Below are positions 1 to 8,756 of a DNA stretch of 42,290 nt, one piece after another; within the stretch, counting starts at the first letter, position 1; the number at the start of each line of letters is the position of its first letter. This DNA comes from CALHVX01 sp964640725 (GTDB lineage Bacteria; Pseudomonadota; Gammaproteobacteria; Pseudomonadales; Azotimanducaceae): positions 1 to 42,290 of the forward strand of contig CAZXIJ010000032.1 in the NCBI GenBank assembly GCA_964640725.1, in the 5' to 3' direction. The notes under the pieces were generated by a model, which worked only from the letters and a program-made list of their open reading frames with translations, searched no databases and was not told the origin of the DNA. The translations under genes were made by a program, and so were the position numbers.

Positions 1-1281
1 GAGGTTGATGAGGACAAGAAGAACGAAGAAGGCGCCTACGCCAAGCCGGTCGCCGAGCTGCCGCCGGCGACCTACAGCCGGCGCGTCAAATACGGCTTGA
101 TCGGTGTGATCATTCACGAGGTCGGCCACATCTACTTCCCCATGACCGTGAACAGCGACGAGCGGCAATGGACCTGGATGGACGAGGGCATCAACTCCTT
201 CCTGGAATACCTGGCGGAGTTCGAGTGGGAGGAAGACTTTCCTGCCTACGGCGAGTACACGAACCTGCTCGACTACATCAGCGAGTACATGGCGTCGGAG
301 AACCAGGTGCCGATCATGACGCAGTCCGATGCGATCCTGCAGTTCGGCAACAACGCCTACAACAAGCCGGCAGCGGCGCTCATGGTGCTGCGGGAAACGG
401 TGCTGGGCCGGGAGCTGTTTGACTTTGCGTTCCGCGAGTACTCACGCCGCTGGAAGTTCAAGCGCCCGACCCCCGCCGACTTTTTCCGCACCATGGAAGA
501 CGCCAGCGGCGTAGACCTGGACTGGTTCTGGCGTGGCTGGTTCTATTCTACGGACCACGTCGACATCGCCATCAGCGGCCTGCGCGAGTACCGCATCGCC
601 GGCGGTGATCCGGATGTCGATCTGCCGGCTGCGCGCAAACAGGCCGCCACGGAGCGCCCGGAATCGATCGCCCAGACCCGCAACCGGGAAGAGGGGCGCA
701 AAACCCGGGTCGAGCGGCGACCGCAGCTGCGCGACTTCTACAACGACAACGACCGTTACACGCCCAGCAACAAGGATCGCAACAGCTACCAGGAGCTGCT
801 CAAGGGGCTGGAGCCCTGGGAGCGCAAGGCGCTGGAGCGCGCGGTGGCCGAAGAGCAGTACATCTACTTTGTCGACTTCAAGAACATCGGCGGGCTGGTA
901 ATGCCGTTGCCGTTGCGTCTGACCTTTGCGGAAGGTGACGCGCAGTCCCTGACCTTGCCCGCGCAGATCTGGCGGCGCAACGCCCGGCAGGTCACCCGCA
1001 TGCTGATCCTCGACAAACCTCTGGCGAAGATCGAGCTGGATCCCTTGCATGAGCTGGCGGATGCCGACTACAGCAATAACGATTATCCGCGCACAGTCCG
1101 GCCGTCGCGTCTGGCGCTCTACAAAATGGAGGACAAAGATCGGGACCTGATGGCGGACATGTTGACCGCGCTGCGCAAGGATCCCGCGGCGAAAGGCACA
1201 GAACCGGTGCCGCTGGAAGGCAACCCAAAGGCTAATGACAGCAAAGCGCCGACCGCGACGGACGAACAGAAGCCCCGGTGA
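1..1281 (+). CDS. M1 family metallopeptidase, C-terminal part (5' end outside the window)
   Basis: Zinc aminopeptidase of the gluzincin M1 type, probably exported or periplasmic; about 426 residues are visible. The frame is open from base 1, so the gene starts upstream of the window. The zinc site begins at base 115: HEVGH, then 18 residues, then the third ligand E inside WMDEGINSF, which is the canonical HEXXH-x18-E spacing of M1 enzymes. The usual GXMEN substrate motif lies before the window. The tail after about base 1150 is charged and low in complexity. The stop overlaps the ATG of the next gene (TGATG), implying translational coupling with the DUF6702 gene. The family call is secure; the substrate is unknown. 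Confidence 0.88.
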   Translation, partial: EVDEDKKNEEGAYAKPVAELPPATYSRRVKYGLIGVIIHEVGHIYFPMTVNSDERQWTWMDEGINSFLEYLAEFEWEEDFPAYGEYTNLLDYISEYMASENQVPIMTQSDAILQFGNNAYNKPAAALMVLRETVLGRELFDFAFREYSRRWKFKRPTPADFFRTMEDASGVDLDWFWRGWFYSTDHVDIAISGLREYRIAGGDPDVDLPAARKQAATERPESIAQTRNREEGRKTRVERRPQLRDFYNDNDRYTPSNKDRNSYQELLKGLEPWERKALERAVAEEQYIYFVDFKNIGGLVMPLPLRLTFAEGDAQSLTLPAQIWRRNARQVTRMLILDKPLAKIELDPLHELADADYSNNDYPRTVRPSRLALYKMEDKDRDLMADMLTALRKDPAAKGTEPVPLEGNPKANDSKAPTATDEQKPR

Positions 1282-1781
1282 TGCGGCAGGCACTTCGCGC
1301 CAGCCTGCTGCTGGCGATGCTCGCAGGCACTTTGCCGGCGCTGGCGCATCGGCAACCGGAGTGCCTGTCGACCCTGACCTGGGACCCGCAGGCGCAGCAG
1401 CTGGAAGTGACGCACCGCCTGCACGTGCACGATGTGGAGCGTGCTTTGACGGAGCTGTTCGGCACGCCGGGCCTGCGATTGGCCGATGTCGAAACCCGAG
1501 CGCGATTCGCGCTCTATGTGGAGTCGCGCTTTGCGCTTCGAGGGGTTGAGGACAGTGCCGCCACGGTGCCCCTCAAACTGGTAGGCGCGGCGCTCGAAGG
1601 CAGTGCCCTGCTGGTCTATCAGGAATACAGCGGCCCGCTGCCCGAGCAGATTGAAGTGCGCAGCGATGTCCTGCGCGAGGTCAGCGACCGGCAGCGCAAC
1701 CAGGTGCTCGTGCGCACACCGCAGCGGACCGTGCGGCTGGATTTTGCCGATGATGTGTCCTGGCGGCAGGCGCGCCTTTGA
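1281..1781 (+). CDS. DUF6702-like exported protein
   Basis: A 166-residue protein with an N-terminal signal peptide (about residues 1-22, hydrophobic LLLAMLAGTLPALA, ending ALA-H). The mature part begins with a strand pattern (LTWDPQAQQLEVTHRLHVHD) followed by VERALTELFG. This resembles DUF6702 proteins, which commonly sit directly downstream of M1 peptidases. I chose the ATG at 1281, which overlaps the upstream TGA; a GTG one codon earlier would only add a Met. Its role is not known; the coupling suggests a partner or accessory of the M1 peptidase. The family assignment is from memory of the pattern. Confidence 0.65.
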   Translation: MRQALRASLLLAMLAGTLPALAHRQPECLSTLTWDPQAQQLEVTHRLHVHDVERALTELFGTPGLRLADVETRARFALYVESRFALRGVEDSAATVPLKLVGAALEGSALLVYQEYSGPLPEQIEVRSDVLREVSDRQRNQVLVRTPQRTVRLDFADDVSWRQARL

Positions 1782-1857
1782 CCCTTGATCTCATGCTGCC
1801 AGGTGAAATTGAGCTGCCCCGGTGGCTCGCCCCGCGCGCTCTGGATAAAGGGCAGCT

Positions 1858-2175
1858 TCAAGGGGTTTCCGGCTGCAGGTACTGGCCCAGCGCGTCGAGC
1901 TGGCCCATCCAGAACTGTTCGTAGCTGCCCAGATAGCGGCTGGCCGCCTGAATCGGCGCGCTCTGCAGGCGGCAATAGCGCGTGCGGCCGCGCTTCTCAA
2001 TATGCACCAGCGACGCCTGCTCCAGCACGCGGACGTGTTTGCTGATGGCGGTCTGGGACAGGTCAAAGGGCTCGGCGAGCTTCGACAGCGCGCACTCCCC
2101 GGTAGTGAGCTGCGCGAGAATCGCGCGGCGGGTGGGGTCGCTCAGGGCCCCAAAAGTCTGGTCCAGTGGATGCAT
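1858..2175 (-). CDS. ArsR-family winged-helix transcriptional regulator
   Basis: A 105-residue DNA-binding protein. ALSDPTRRAILAQL is the standard N-terminal helix signature of ArsR regulators. LSKLAEPFDLSQTAISKHVRVL is the helix-turn-helix, followed by the wing GRTRYCRL. No cysteine-rich metal site is visible at the recognition helix, so it is more like the non-metal ArsR regulators next to SRPBCC or transferase genes. The frame extends upstream to 2265, but the ATG at 2175 gives the normal family N-terminus (MHPLDQTF). It is divergent from the glutathione transferase gene, with an 88-bp shared upstream region, and may regulate it. Confidence 0.85.
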   Translation of the reverse strand: MHPLDQTFGALSDPTRRAILAQLTTGECALSKLAEPFDLSQTAISKHVRVLEQASLVHIEKRGRTRYCRLQSAPIQAASRYLGSYEQFWMGQLDALGQYLQPETP

Positions 2176-2263
2176 GATGTTCGTTCGAAAGATTTGAGCT
2201 GACGAGGCTAACCGAAAGGTGAACCACGTAGTAGACAATTTAGCGAAGCAGGGATCCGTGTCC

Positions 2264-2875
2264 ATGACGCGATGGACTGGGCAAGCGCCGAACCCCTTGC
2301 GGGTTGAGATCTATCTGGCCCAGAAGGGGTTGGCTGATATTGACCGGCAGTTTATCGACCTTCCCGGCGGAGAAAGCCGGGCTGACGCGTTCCGCCAGGT
2401 GAACAGTTTGGGAGAACTGCCCGCGCTGACGCTCGATGACGGCACGGTCATCACCGAGAGCGTGGGCATCTGCCGCTACTTCGAGGCCCTGCATCCACAG
2501 CCACCGCTGTTCGGTGCATCCCCCGCGGAGATTGGCCGGATGGAGATGTGGAACCGGCGCATGGAGCAGCTCATCCTGGAGCCCGTGGCGCAGATCGGTC
2601 GGCACCGCTTCGAGCTGTTTGCCGACAAGTACGAGCAGGTTCCCGCCTACGCCGAGAGCCAGGTGCGCCTGGCCAAAGCGCGCTGGGCCTGGCTGGAGGA
2701 TGTGTTTGCCGATGGCCGCCGCTATGTCGTCGGCGAGCATTTCACCGTGGCAGACATCACTGGGATTGCCGCTCTGGTGGTTGCTGGCTTCGTCGGCGAG
2801 CCCCCGGGCGAGGATTGCCCTAACGCGCGCGCCTGGGAAGCTCGGCTACGACAGCGCAACAGCTGGCCGCAGTAA
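2264..2875 (+). CDS. Glutathione S-transferase family protein (copy 1)
   Basis: A 203-residue cytosolic transferase. The N-terminal thioredoxin-like domain shows APNPLRVEIYLAQKG, the cis-proline region GELPALTLDDG and the glutathione-binding ITESVGICRY. The C-terminal helical domain carries the N-capping box FTVADITGIAA. The frame is open from a GTG at 2219, but the ATG at 2264 gives the family N-terminus and has an AGGGA-type ribosome site upstream. It is clearly paralogous to the transferase gene at 8754 (shared NP.RV, LDDGT, ESVGICRY/ESIAICRY). The electrophilic substrate cannot be read from the sequence. Confidence 0.92.
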   Translation: MTRWTGQAPNPLRVEIYLAQKGLADIDRQFIDLPGGESRADAFRQVNSLGELPALTLDDGTVITESVGICRYFEALHPQPPLFGASPAEIGRMEMWNRRMEQLILEPVAQIGRHRFELFADKYEQVPAYAESQVRLAKARWAWLEDVFADGRRYVVGEHFTVADITGIAALVVAGFVGEPPGEDCPNARAWEARLRQRNSWPQ

Positions 2876-2913
2876 CGGACAAGACAAAACGATCCGCAGC
2901 GAGGAGACAGGCG

Positions 2914-3501
2914 ATGACGGACCAGGGCGTGCAGTTTGCCGGCGAAAGCGCCGAGTATCGGGACGCGCGGCGGGTGCTGCTGCAGGAGGAGCGGCAGTTG
3001 CGTTTGCAGCTCGAGCACGTGGCTCAGCTGCGTCGGCAGTTGCCGCCAGGACGGTCTGTCGACCAGGGCTACCGCTTTGAAGGCTGGCGTGACGGCGGGC
3101 CAGCGGCGGTGCCCTTCGAAGACCTGTTCGCGCTGCCGGACCGGAGCCTGGTGATCTATAGCTACATGTTCGAGGGCGATGGACCGCCCTGCCCCATGTG
3201 CACCGCCTTTCTGGACTCGCTCGATGGCGTTGCCCGGCAGCTGTCCGAGACTGTGAATCTGGCCGTTGTGGCTAAAGCATCGGCGCGGGTTTTGGATGCA
3301 TGGCGGGCGTCCCGCGGCTGGTCCTGGCTGGCCCTTTACTCCGAGGCGGGCTGTGGTTATAGCACCGACTACTTTGGCGAAGCGCCGGACGGCAACAGGT
3401 GTGCCCAGGCTGTAGCGAGGCGACGTATCCCGCTACGATGCCGCTGCGTTAGGGCGCGTCTTCTGAATTCTGCTTTGCAAGTGTCGGGTCGTACTTCCTG
3501 A
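2914..3501 (+). pseudogene. DUF899 family thioredoxin-like protein, C-terminally truncated
   Basis: The first about 160 residues match the DUF899 family: YRDARRVLLQEERQLR, a helical LRRQLPPGR segment, FEDLF, SLVIYSYMFEGD and the conserved CPMCTAFLDSLDG. Then VVAKASARVLDAW and YSTDYFGEAPDGNR follow. After that point the family normally continues for about 60-70 residues (a HFW-type segment and a final LWNLLDLTP-like end). Here the frame becomes arginine-rich, unrelated sequence that runs 53 bp into the 3' end of the opposite S9 peptidase gene. A ribosome site GAGGAGA lies 6 nt before the ATG. The gene is probably an eroded remnant; whether it makes a stable protein is unknown. Confidence 0.7.
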
Positions 3502-5572
3502 ACCAGCCGATGATGTTGTCTACCTTGGCGATCAGCCGGCTCGGCCGGGACGCAATGGAGTGCGATGCGCCGGGAATACGGATGAGCGCCGTGTCGACCT
3601 GCTGTTGCTTCAGCGCCGTGTAGAACTGTTCGGCCTCCCAGGTCGGCGTGCGCCAGTCTTCCTCGCCAACCATCATGAGCGTTGGGGTGACGACCTTGTC
3701 GGCTTTCGAGATCGGCGACAGGTTCCAGTAGCGATCGCGGTTCTCCCAGGGCATGGCGCGCATCCAGTGCCGCGTAACCATGCGCGCGATGTCCCCCGCA
3801 AGGGCCATGGTGGTCCAGTTGATGACCGGCTTGATCGATGCCGCGGCGGCGAAGCGGTCGGTTTGCGTGACGATCCAGGCGGTCAGGATGCCTCCGCCGC
3901 TGCCGCCGGTCACGAACAGGCGCCGCTCGTCGACGTACTTGCGCTGCACCATCTCGTCGACCACGCTCATCAGGTCGTGGTAGTCGTCGCCGGGATACGC
4001 CAGATCGATCAGCTGCGCAAACGCTTCGCCGTAGCCGGTCGAGCCGCGGGGATTCACGTACACGGTCACGTAGCCTTCGGCCGCGTAGCGCTGAATTTCT
4101 GCCGCGAAGCTTGGGCCGTACATGGAGTAGGGCCCGCCGTGAATCTCCAGGATCATGGGGAAGCTGCCATCGGCCTTGAAGTCCGGGGGCAGCGCCACCC
4201 AGGCTTCGATCGCGCGGCCGTCTTTCGATGACGGCACGGAGATCTCTTCGATGCGCGCCAGGCTGATATGGCCCAGAGCATCTTCGTTGAGCCGGGTCAG
4301 TGTTTGCGGCTTGTTGTTGCCCCGAAGCAAACCCACTTCTGCGGGGCGGTCCGGGCTGGCTGCGGTAAAGGCGATCAGCGGCCGGCTGCCGCCCGCGCGC
4401 CGGGCCACAGAAAACTGGCCGGCGCCGTAGGGCCGACCCAGAGACAGCCCGCCGGCGCGGTTGCTCAGTACCTGCGGCTTGCCGCTCAGCGGGAACATCA
4501 CGATGGACATGTCGCCATCAGTTTCCACCATGCCGATCAGTGCTTTGCTGTCGGCGCGCCAGCGCACGTCGTTGACCGAGCGGTCGTAGCTTTCCGTGAG
4601 GTTGCGGCGATTGCCCCCGTCAGCGTCGGTCACGTACAGGTCAGCCTGCTGATAGCCTTTGAGCTTGTCGTCGTAGCCCGCGTAAGCGACGCGCTTGCCG
4701 TCCGGCGAAACGCGCGGGCCAAAGTCGGGCCCGTCCCGCTCAACGAACACCGCGGGCTCGCCGCCCGCCAGGTCGACGCGGTAGATGTCGCTCTCGATCG
4801 GGTCCAGTTCCCGGTCCGGGTCCGTGTTGCCGACCACCAGTAAGGTCTTGTTGTCCAGCCAGACCGGTTGCTGAAAATTGCCAGGCCCCTTTGTGACCGC
4901 CCGCGGGCTGCCGCCTTCGGCGGGAATGACGAACACCTGGCTGGTGCCTTTCTCGAGATAGCCGCGGCCATCAAAGCGGAACACCAGGTCGTCGATGACC
5001 GTTGCGGGCTTGGACCACTGCGCGCCCTTGGGCGCCGTTGGCGGCTTGGCAAGGGTTTGTGCCTTGCCTGGCACGAACATCGCAAAAGCGATCATGGTGC
5101 CGTCCGGGGACCAGCTCGGCGCGCTCGGCGCCCGGTCGAACTGGCCCAGGGCGAAGCTGCGGCCCGTATCCCGGTACAGCACGCGCAGCGCGGACCGGCC
5201 ACCCTGCTGTGCGAGGTAGACCAGCCGGTTGCCGTCGGGCGCGAAGCGCGGGCCGCTGCCCACCTGCTCGTCCTGCAGCAGAGGTTCGTGCCGCTGGCTG
5301 GCCACATCAATCTGCCAAAGGCTGCCGACCGTGCGGTCCTGGTAGCGGTCCATGGTGCGGCGCGCGTAGATGATGGTTTTGCCGTCCGGGCTGATCTGCG
5401 GGTCAGCGGCGTACTCCAGGCTGAATACCTGGTCGTTGCCAAAGCGCTGGGCCTTGGTCTGAGCGTCTGCCAGCGTCAGGGCGGGCAGGAGCAAGGCAGC
5501 GAGCGAAACGAGCTGGACGGTTCGGGAACGGGTCAGAGTCGCCGGGAACGGCGCGAAGGGAATCAGAGACAT
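3449..5572 (-). CDS. Exported S9 family (prolyl oligopeptidase-like) serine peptidase
   Basis: A 707-residue enzyme. A signal peptide (about residues 1-38, core LVSLAALLLPALTLADA) implies export. Residues about 45-430 form a beta-propeller with repeated ISPDGKTIIYA / FAPDGNRLVYL / WSPDGTMIAFA blades (WD40-like PD40 repeats). The C-terminal alpha/beta hydrolase holds the nucleophile in GGSGGG (S558), the acid in GEEDWRTP (D639) and the histidine in GASHSIASR (H671). HGGPYSMYG supplies the oxyanion region. Start chosen at the ATG at 5572, preceded by AAGGA; an in-frame extension to 5671 would place 33 residues before the signal peptide. Likely role: hydrolysis of peptides outside the cytoplasm. 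Confidence 0.93.
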   Translation of the reverse strand: MSLIPFAPFPATLTRSRTVQLVSLAALLLPALTLADAQTKAQRFGNDQVFSLEYAADPQISPDGKTIIYARRTMDRYQDRTVGSLWQIDVASQRHEPLLQDEQVGSGPRFAPDGNRLVYLAQQGGRSALRVLYRDTGRSFALGQFDRAPSAPSWSPDGTMIAFAMFVPGKAQTLAKPPTAPKGAQWSKPATVIDDLVFRFDGRGYLEKGTSQVFVIPAEGGSPRAVTKGPGNFQQPVWLDNKTLLVVGNTDPDRELDPIESDIYRVDLAGGEPAVFVERDGPDFGPRVSPDGKRVAYAGYDDKLKGYQQADLYVTDADGGNRRNLTESYDRSVNDVRWRADSKALIGMVETDGDMSIVMFPLSGKPQVLSNRAGGLSLGRPYGAGQFSVARRAGGSRPLIAFTAASPDRPAEVGLLRGNNKPQTLTRLNEDALGHISLARIEEISVPSSKDGRAIEAWVALPPDFKADGSFPMILEIHGGPYSMYGPSFAAEIQRYAAEGYVTVYVNPRGSTGYGEAFAQLIDLAYPGDDYHDLMSVVDEMVQRKYVDERRLFVTGGSGGGILTAWIVTQTDRFAAAASIKPVINWTTMALAGDIARMVTRHWMRAMPWENRDRYWNLSPISKADKVVTPTLMMVGEEDWRTPTWEAEQFYTALKQQQVDTALIRIPGASHSIASRPSRLIAKVDNIIGWFRKYDPTLAKQNSEDAP

Positions 5573-5636
5573 GCAGCAGCATCCTTGTGGGAGTGGCTTA
5601 ACCGGCAGCGCTCTTGTGAAGCGCCTGGGATTTCCG

Positions 5637-7000
5637 TCAGCGGAGCATACGCTCGATACGGTCGAATGCATCCCCGAGCTGCGGCACGTCCATGGTGAGG
5701 CTCAGGCGCACGTAGCTTTTGGCGCTCGGGCCAAAGGCGTTGCCAGGAATGGTGGAGATGCCCGTCTGCGCGAGCAACCGCTCGGAAAAGCTGTCGCCGT
5801 CGTTCGCCACCGCGCTGGCGTCAATCATGACGAACATGCCGCCGGCTGCGCGGAAGTAGGATAGGCCCTTGATCCCGTCCAGCCGCTGCATGGCGTAGTC
5901 GCGGCGCGCTTCGTAAGCCTTGCGCATGACTTCGACGTCTTTTGCGTCGTTCTCCAGCGCGTAGGCCGCGCCGTCCTGGATGAACTGGCTGACGCCAAAG
6001 AATGCGGCGCCGGAGAAGCGGGTCGCGGCGTCCACCAGCGCCTGCGAGCCAATCACCCAGCCCAGGCGCCAGCCGGTCATGGCGTGGGATTTCGACAGCC
6101 CGTCGATCACGGCGATGTTGTCGAAGCTCTGCGTGCACTTGAGCAGGGAGATGTGCGGCCGATCGAAGGTGATGAGCGAGTACACCTCGTCGCACACCAG
6201 CCACAGGTCGCGCTGGCGGCATTCTTCCGCCAGTCGCGTCAAAGACTCGGGCGGAATGATGTTGCCGCAGGGATTGCCGGGCGTGTTAACCAGCACGGCG
6301 CGGGTGTTGGGTTTGACCTGGGCCATCAGCTCGTCGACATCGAGGACAAAGCCTGGCGGTCGCAACGGCACGGTGATCAGCTCGGTGCCGAGCGCATCGA
6401 AGATGCTGTGATACCCCACATACATGGGCTCGGGCACGAGCACGCTGTCACCTTCGTTCAGCACGCTCGCGAACACGGCGTACAGGGCCGCGGTCGCGCC
6501 CGGAAAGATGGAGACCTGATCGGCGCTGAACGGAATGCCGGTGCCGCGGCGCTCCAGATCGGCGATTGCCTGGCGCAGGTGCGTTTCTCCCTGGGCCGTG
6601 GAGTAGTGGGTGCGCCCGGCCTTGATGCGCTCGATGACGTGCTCGGAGATGTAGTCCGGCGTGTTGAAATCCGGATCGCCGACACTCAGGAGCAGGATGT
6701 CCTCGCCTTTTTCAAAGCGCTCCAGGGCATCGTAGTGCACTTTCCAGACGTCGCTGCCGGGCGCCGCCAGCCGCTCGCTGGTCCGGCTGAAGGGCAGGCC
6801 GCCTCGCAAACCGCCTCGCAAACCGCNNNNNNNNNNNNNNNNNNNNNNNNNNNNNNNNNNNNNNNNNNNNNNNNNNNNNNNNNNNNNNNNNNNNNNNNNN
6901 NNNNNNNNNNNNNNNNNNNNNNNNNNCCGCCTCGCAAACCGCCTCGCAAACCGCTGCGCAAGCCGCTTCGCAGGCCGCTACGCTCAGTCTCGTCAGCCAT
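5637..7000 (-). CDS. aruH: Class I/II aminotransferase, arginine:pyruvate transaminase-like (contains an assembly gap)
   Basis: PLP-dependent aminotransferase resembling AruH, which converts L-arginine plus pyruvate to 2-ketoarginine plus alanine. Visible hallmarks: LLLSVGDPDFNTP, HYSTAQGETHLRQAI, EPMYVGY, NTPGNPCG, CDEVYS, the PLP-lysine motif LSKSHAMTGWRLGWV, and the carboxylate-binding SYVRLSL near the end. The proposed start is the ATG at 7000. It overlaps the stop of the upstream decarboxylase gene by 8 nt and opens the frame MADETERSGLRSG..., which runs into repeated LRGG units and the gap. The same repeat emerges after the gap in frame with the enzyme. The adjoining AruI-like gene strongly supports the assignment. 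The repeat-encoded N-terminal extension is odd for the family. Confidence 0.75.
6799..6986 (+). repeat. 12-bp tandem repeat inside the aminotransferase 5' end, interrupted by an assembly gap
   Basis: On the plus strand the unit is CCGCCTCGCAAA. Two full copies and 4 nt of a third precede the gap. After it come two perfect copies (6927-6950) and three progressively degenerate ones (6951-6986). On the coding strand the unit reads as the tetrapeptide LRGG, degenerating to LRSG. To stay in phase the missing sequence must be 8 plus a multiple of 12 nt. That length also restores the reading frame from the ATG at 7000 into the enzyme, which the 100-N placeholder does not. Confidence 0.9.
6827..6926. 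other. Assembly gap of 100 N within the 12-bp repeat
   Basis: Exactly 100 N, a conventional placeholder for unknown length. The same repeat flanks both sides, so the gap was most likely caused by an unresolved repeat array. Confidence 0.98.
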
Positions 7001-8639
7001 ACCACTGTCCGCTCGGTTCCGTAATAAAGTCTTCCTGCTGCACCAGCACCAGGTTGGGCGCGCCTTCCGCAAGGGCCTCGGCCAGCATCGCTGCCAGCTC
7101 GTCCCAGGTTCTGGGCTGGTACACGGTCAGGGCGTAGGCAGCACCGATGACCGCGAAGTCCGGCGACGAGATGGTGGTCGAGCGGTTGGATACGCCCCGG
7201 CCAGCCAGGCTGTTCTCGATCTCCTCAAAGCCGCGGTTCTGCCAGATCAGGGTCGTTACTGCGGCTCCTGCATCGCGGGCGGTGGCGAGTTCCGGCAGGC
7301 TGAACTGCGCGCCGCCGTCGCCGATGATCGCCAGCACCGCATCGCCGCTGGCGCGCTGCGCGCCGATGGCCGCAGGAATCGCGTAGCCGAGGGTGCCGAA
7401 GCCGGACACGGAGTGAAAATACTGGCGCGGACCGCGCCGGGACAGCTGCCAGGTGGCGTAGTAGGTTGGGCGGGTCGAGTCGCCGACGATGATGCGTTCG
7501 CCGGCGACGGTTTCGATGACCTCGAACAGCCGGGCGAACTCCCAGTGGTAGTGAGCTTCGGTCTGGCAGGCGGCTCGCAGCTGCTCGGCGCGGCTCGCGC
7601 CGCTGCCCGGGCCCTTTGCTGCTGGGTCCGTATCGCGCAGGGCGTTACACACTGCCGGCACCACATCCTGTGCTGGCGCACAGATGCCCAGGTCGGGTTG
7701 CTGGTTGCGGGTAAGCGCGTCGGCGTCGATATCGATGCGGATCAAACGGCCCTGGCGAGGCAGGACTTCGCCCATGAGCAGGTCGTAGTCCGTCTCGCCG
7801 AACTCCGTGCCGATGGCCAGAACGAGGTCAGCGCTGTTCAGCGCCTGCTGCAGGCAGGGCAAGGACGGGCTGGCGCCGACTGCGAGGGGGTGTGCTGGAT
7901 CCAGCAGTCCCTTGGCGTTTACGGTATTCAGCACCGGCGCGTCGAGCAGTTCTGCCAGCGCGCGCAAATCTTCTGACCGGACGGCCATGGCGCCGCCGCC
8001 CAGCAGCAACATGGGCGTATGCGCCTCGAGCAGTGCCTTGCCGGCCTCCTGCACGCGAGCCAGCGTTTCCCCGCGCAGCACAGTGGTGCTCGAGGCTGCC
8101 GGTGGCGCTTCCGGCAGCAGCGCCAGGTCGACGGGCTCCGCCATCAGGTCCAGGGGGATTTCGATGTGGATGGGTCCCGGGCGGCGGGTGCGGAACTGGT
8201 CAAAGGCGTAGGCGATGAGCGCCGGCAGGTCTTCGGCGCGCTGCAGCGACAGGCTTTCGCGGCAGAAGCCCCGGGCCGCCTGCTGCTGGGCGGGCAACTC
8301 GTGCAGCCGGCCCAGCCCCTGGCCCTGGTCGGCGCGCGCCGCCACGGCGGTGACGATCAGGAGCGGCACGGAGTCGGCCCGGGCCTGGGCGATGGCGGTC
8401 GCTGCGTTGAGCAGCCCCGGGCCGCTGATCAGATAGCACACGCCGGGTTTGCCGCTGGCCCGGGCGTAGCCGTCGGCCGCAAAGGCCGCGCCCTGCTCGT
8501 GCCGCGTGGTCAGGTGCGCCACGGTGCTGGCGTCCAGCCCGCGATACAGCTCCAGCGTGTGGTTGCCGGGAATGCCGAATACTTGCTCGACGCCCTGCCG
8601 GGCCAGCAGCTCTGTGACGGCAACGCCGCAGGTCACCAT
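6993..8639 (-). CDS. aruI: Thiamine diphosphate-dependent 2-ketoarginine decarboxylase-like enzyme
   Basis: A 548-residue enzyme of the acetolactate synthase/decarboxylase family. The N-terminal pyrimidine-binding domain has FGIPGNHTLELYRG and the cofactor-activating glutamate in RHEQGAAFAADGYAR (E48). The central domain has LLLGGGAM. The C-terminal pyrophosphate domain has IGDGGAQFSLPEL and, about 26 residues on, QNRGFEEIE in place of the usual NN motif. Pairing with an AruH-like transaminase points to decarboxylation of 5-guanidino-2-oxopentanoate to 4-guanidinobutyraldehyde (arginine transaminase pathway). The ATG at 8639 has a strong AAGGAGA site 5 nt upstream; the longer open frame to 9338 is antisense to the transferase gene. 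A generic acetolactate synthase-like role is the alternative. Confidence 0.78.
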   Translation of the reverse strand: MVTCGVAVTELLARQGVEQVFGIPGNHTLELYRGLDASTVAHLTTRHEQGAAFAADGYARASGKPGVCYLISGPGLLNAATAIAQARADSVPLLIVTAVAARADQGQGLGRLHELPAQQQAARGFCRESLSLQRAEDLPALIAYAFDQFRTRRPGPIHIEIPLDLMAEPVDLALLPEAPPAASSTTVLRGETLARVQEAGKALLEAHTPMLLLGGGAMAVRSEDLRALAELLDAPVLNTVNAKGLLDPAHPLAVGASPSLPCLQQALNSADLVLAIGTEFGETDYDLLMGEVLPRQGRLIRIDIDADALTRNQQPDLGICAPAQDVVPAVCNALRDTDPAAKGPGSGASRAEQLRAACQTEAHYHWEFARLFEVIETVAGERIIVGDSTRPTYYATWQLSRRGPRQYFHSVSGFGTLGYAIPAAIGAQRASGDAVLAIIGDGGAQFSLPELATARDAGAAVTTLIWQNRGFEEIENSLAGRGVSNRSTTISSPDFAVIGAAYALTVYQPRTWDELAAMLAEALAEGAPNLVLVQQEDFITEPSGQWYG

Positions 8640-8742
8640 CGCGGTCTCCTTGTTGGGGGGCGCAGTGTGCAGGCGGCGAGTGTAACGGCGCCGCTGCAAG
8701 ACAGCCATCGCAGCGGCCTGCCCGGAATTGGCCGGCTCGGGT

Positions 8743-8756
8743 ACACTGGCGCGATG
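8743..8756 (+). promoter_or_regulatory. TACACT -10-like box 6 nt before an ATG (possible leaderless start)
   Basis: TACACT at 8742-8747 ends 6 nt before the transferase ATG, the distance at which transcription would begin at or near the start codon. No Shine-Dalgarno sequence is visible. The 14-mer ACACTGGCGCGATG (8743-8756) recurs exactly at 17478-17491, ahead of another gene. No convincing -35 box was found. Confidence 0.35.

Noticed and set aside
442..1293. 283-codon minus-strand open frame opposite the M1 peptidase gene
   Set aside because: Its product is low-complexity and Arg/Gln/Val-rich with no known motif, and the plus strand carries a clear M1 peptidase. High GC commonly creates such antisense frames.
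6084..7976. Long plus-strand frame running through the gap opposite aruH and aruI
   Set aside because: Antisense to two well-supported enzymes. Its product has no recognisable domain and depends on the arbitrary length of the N run.
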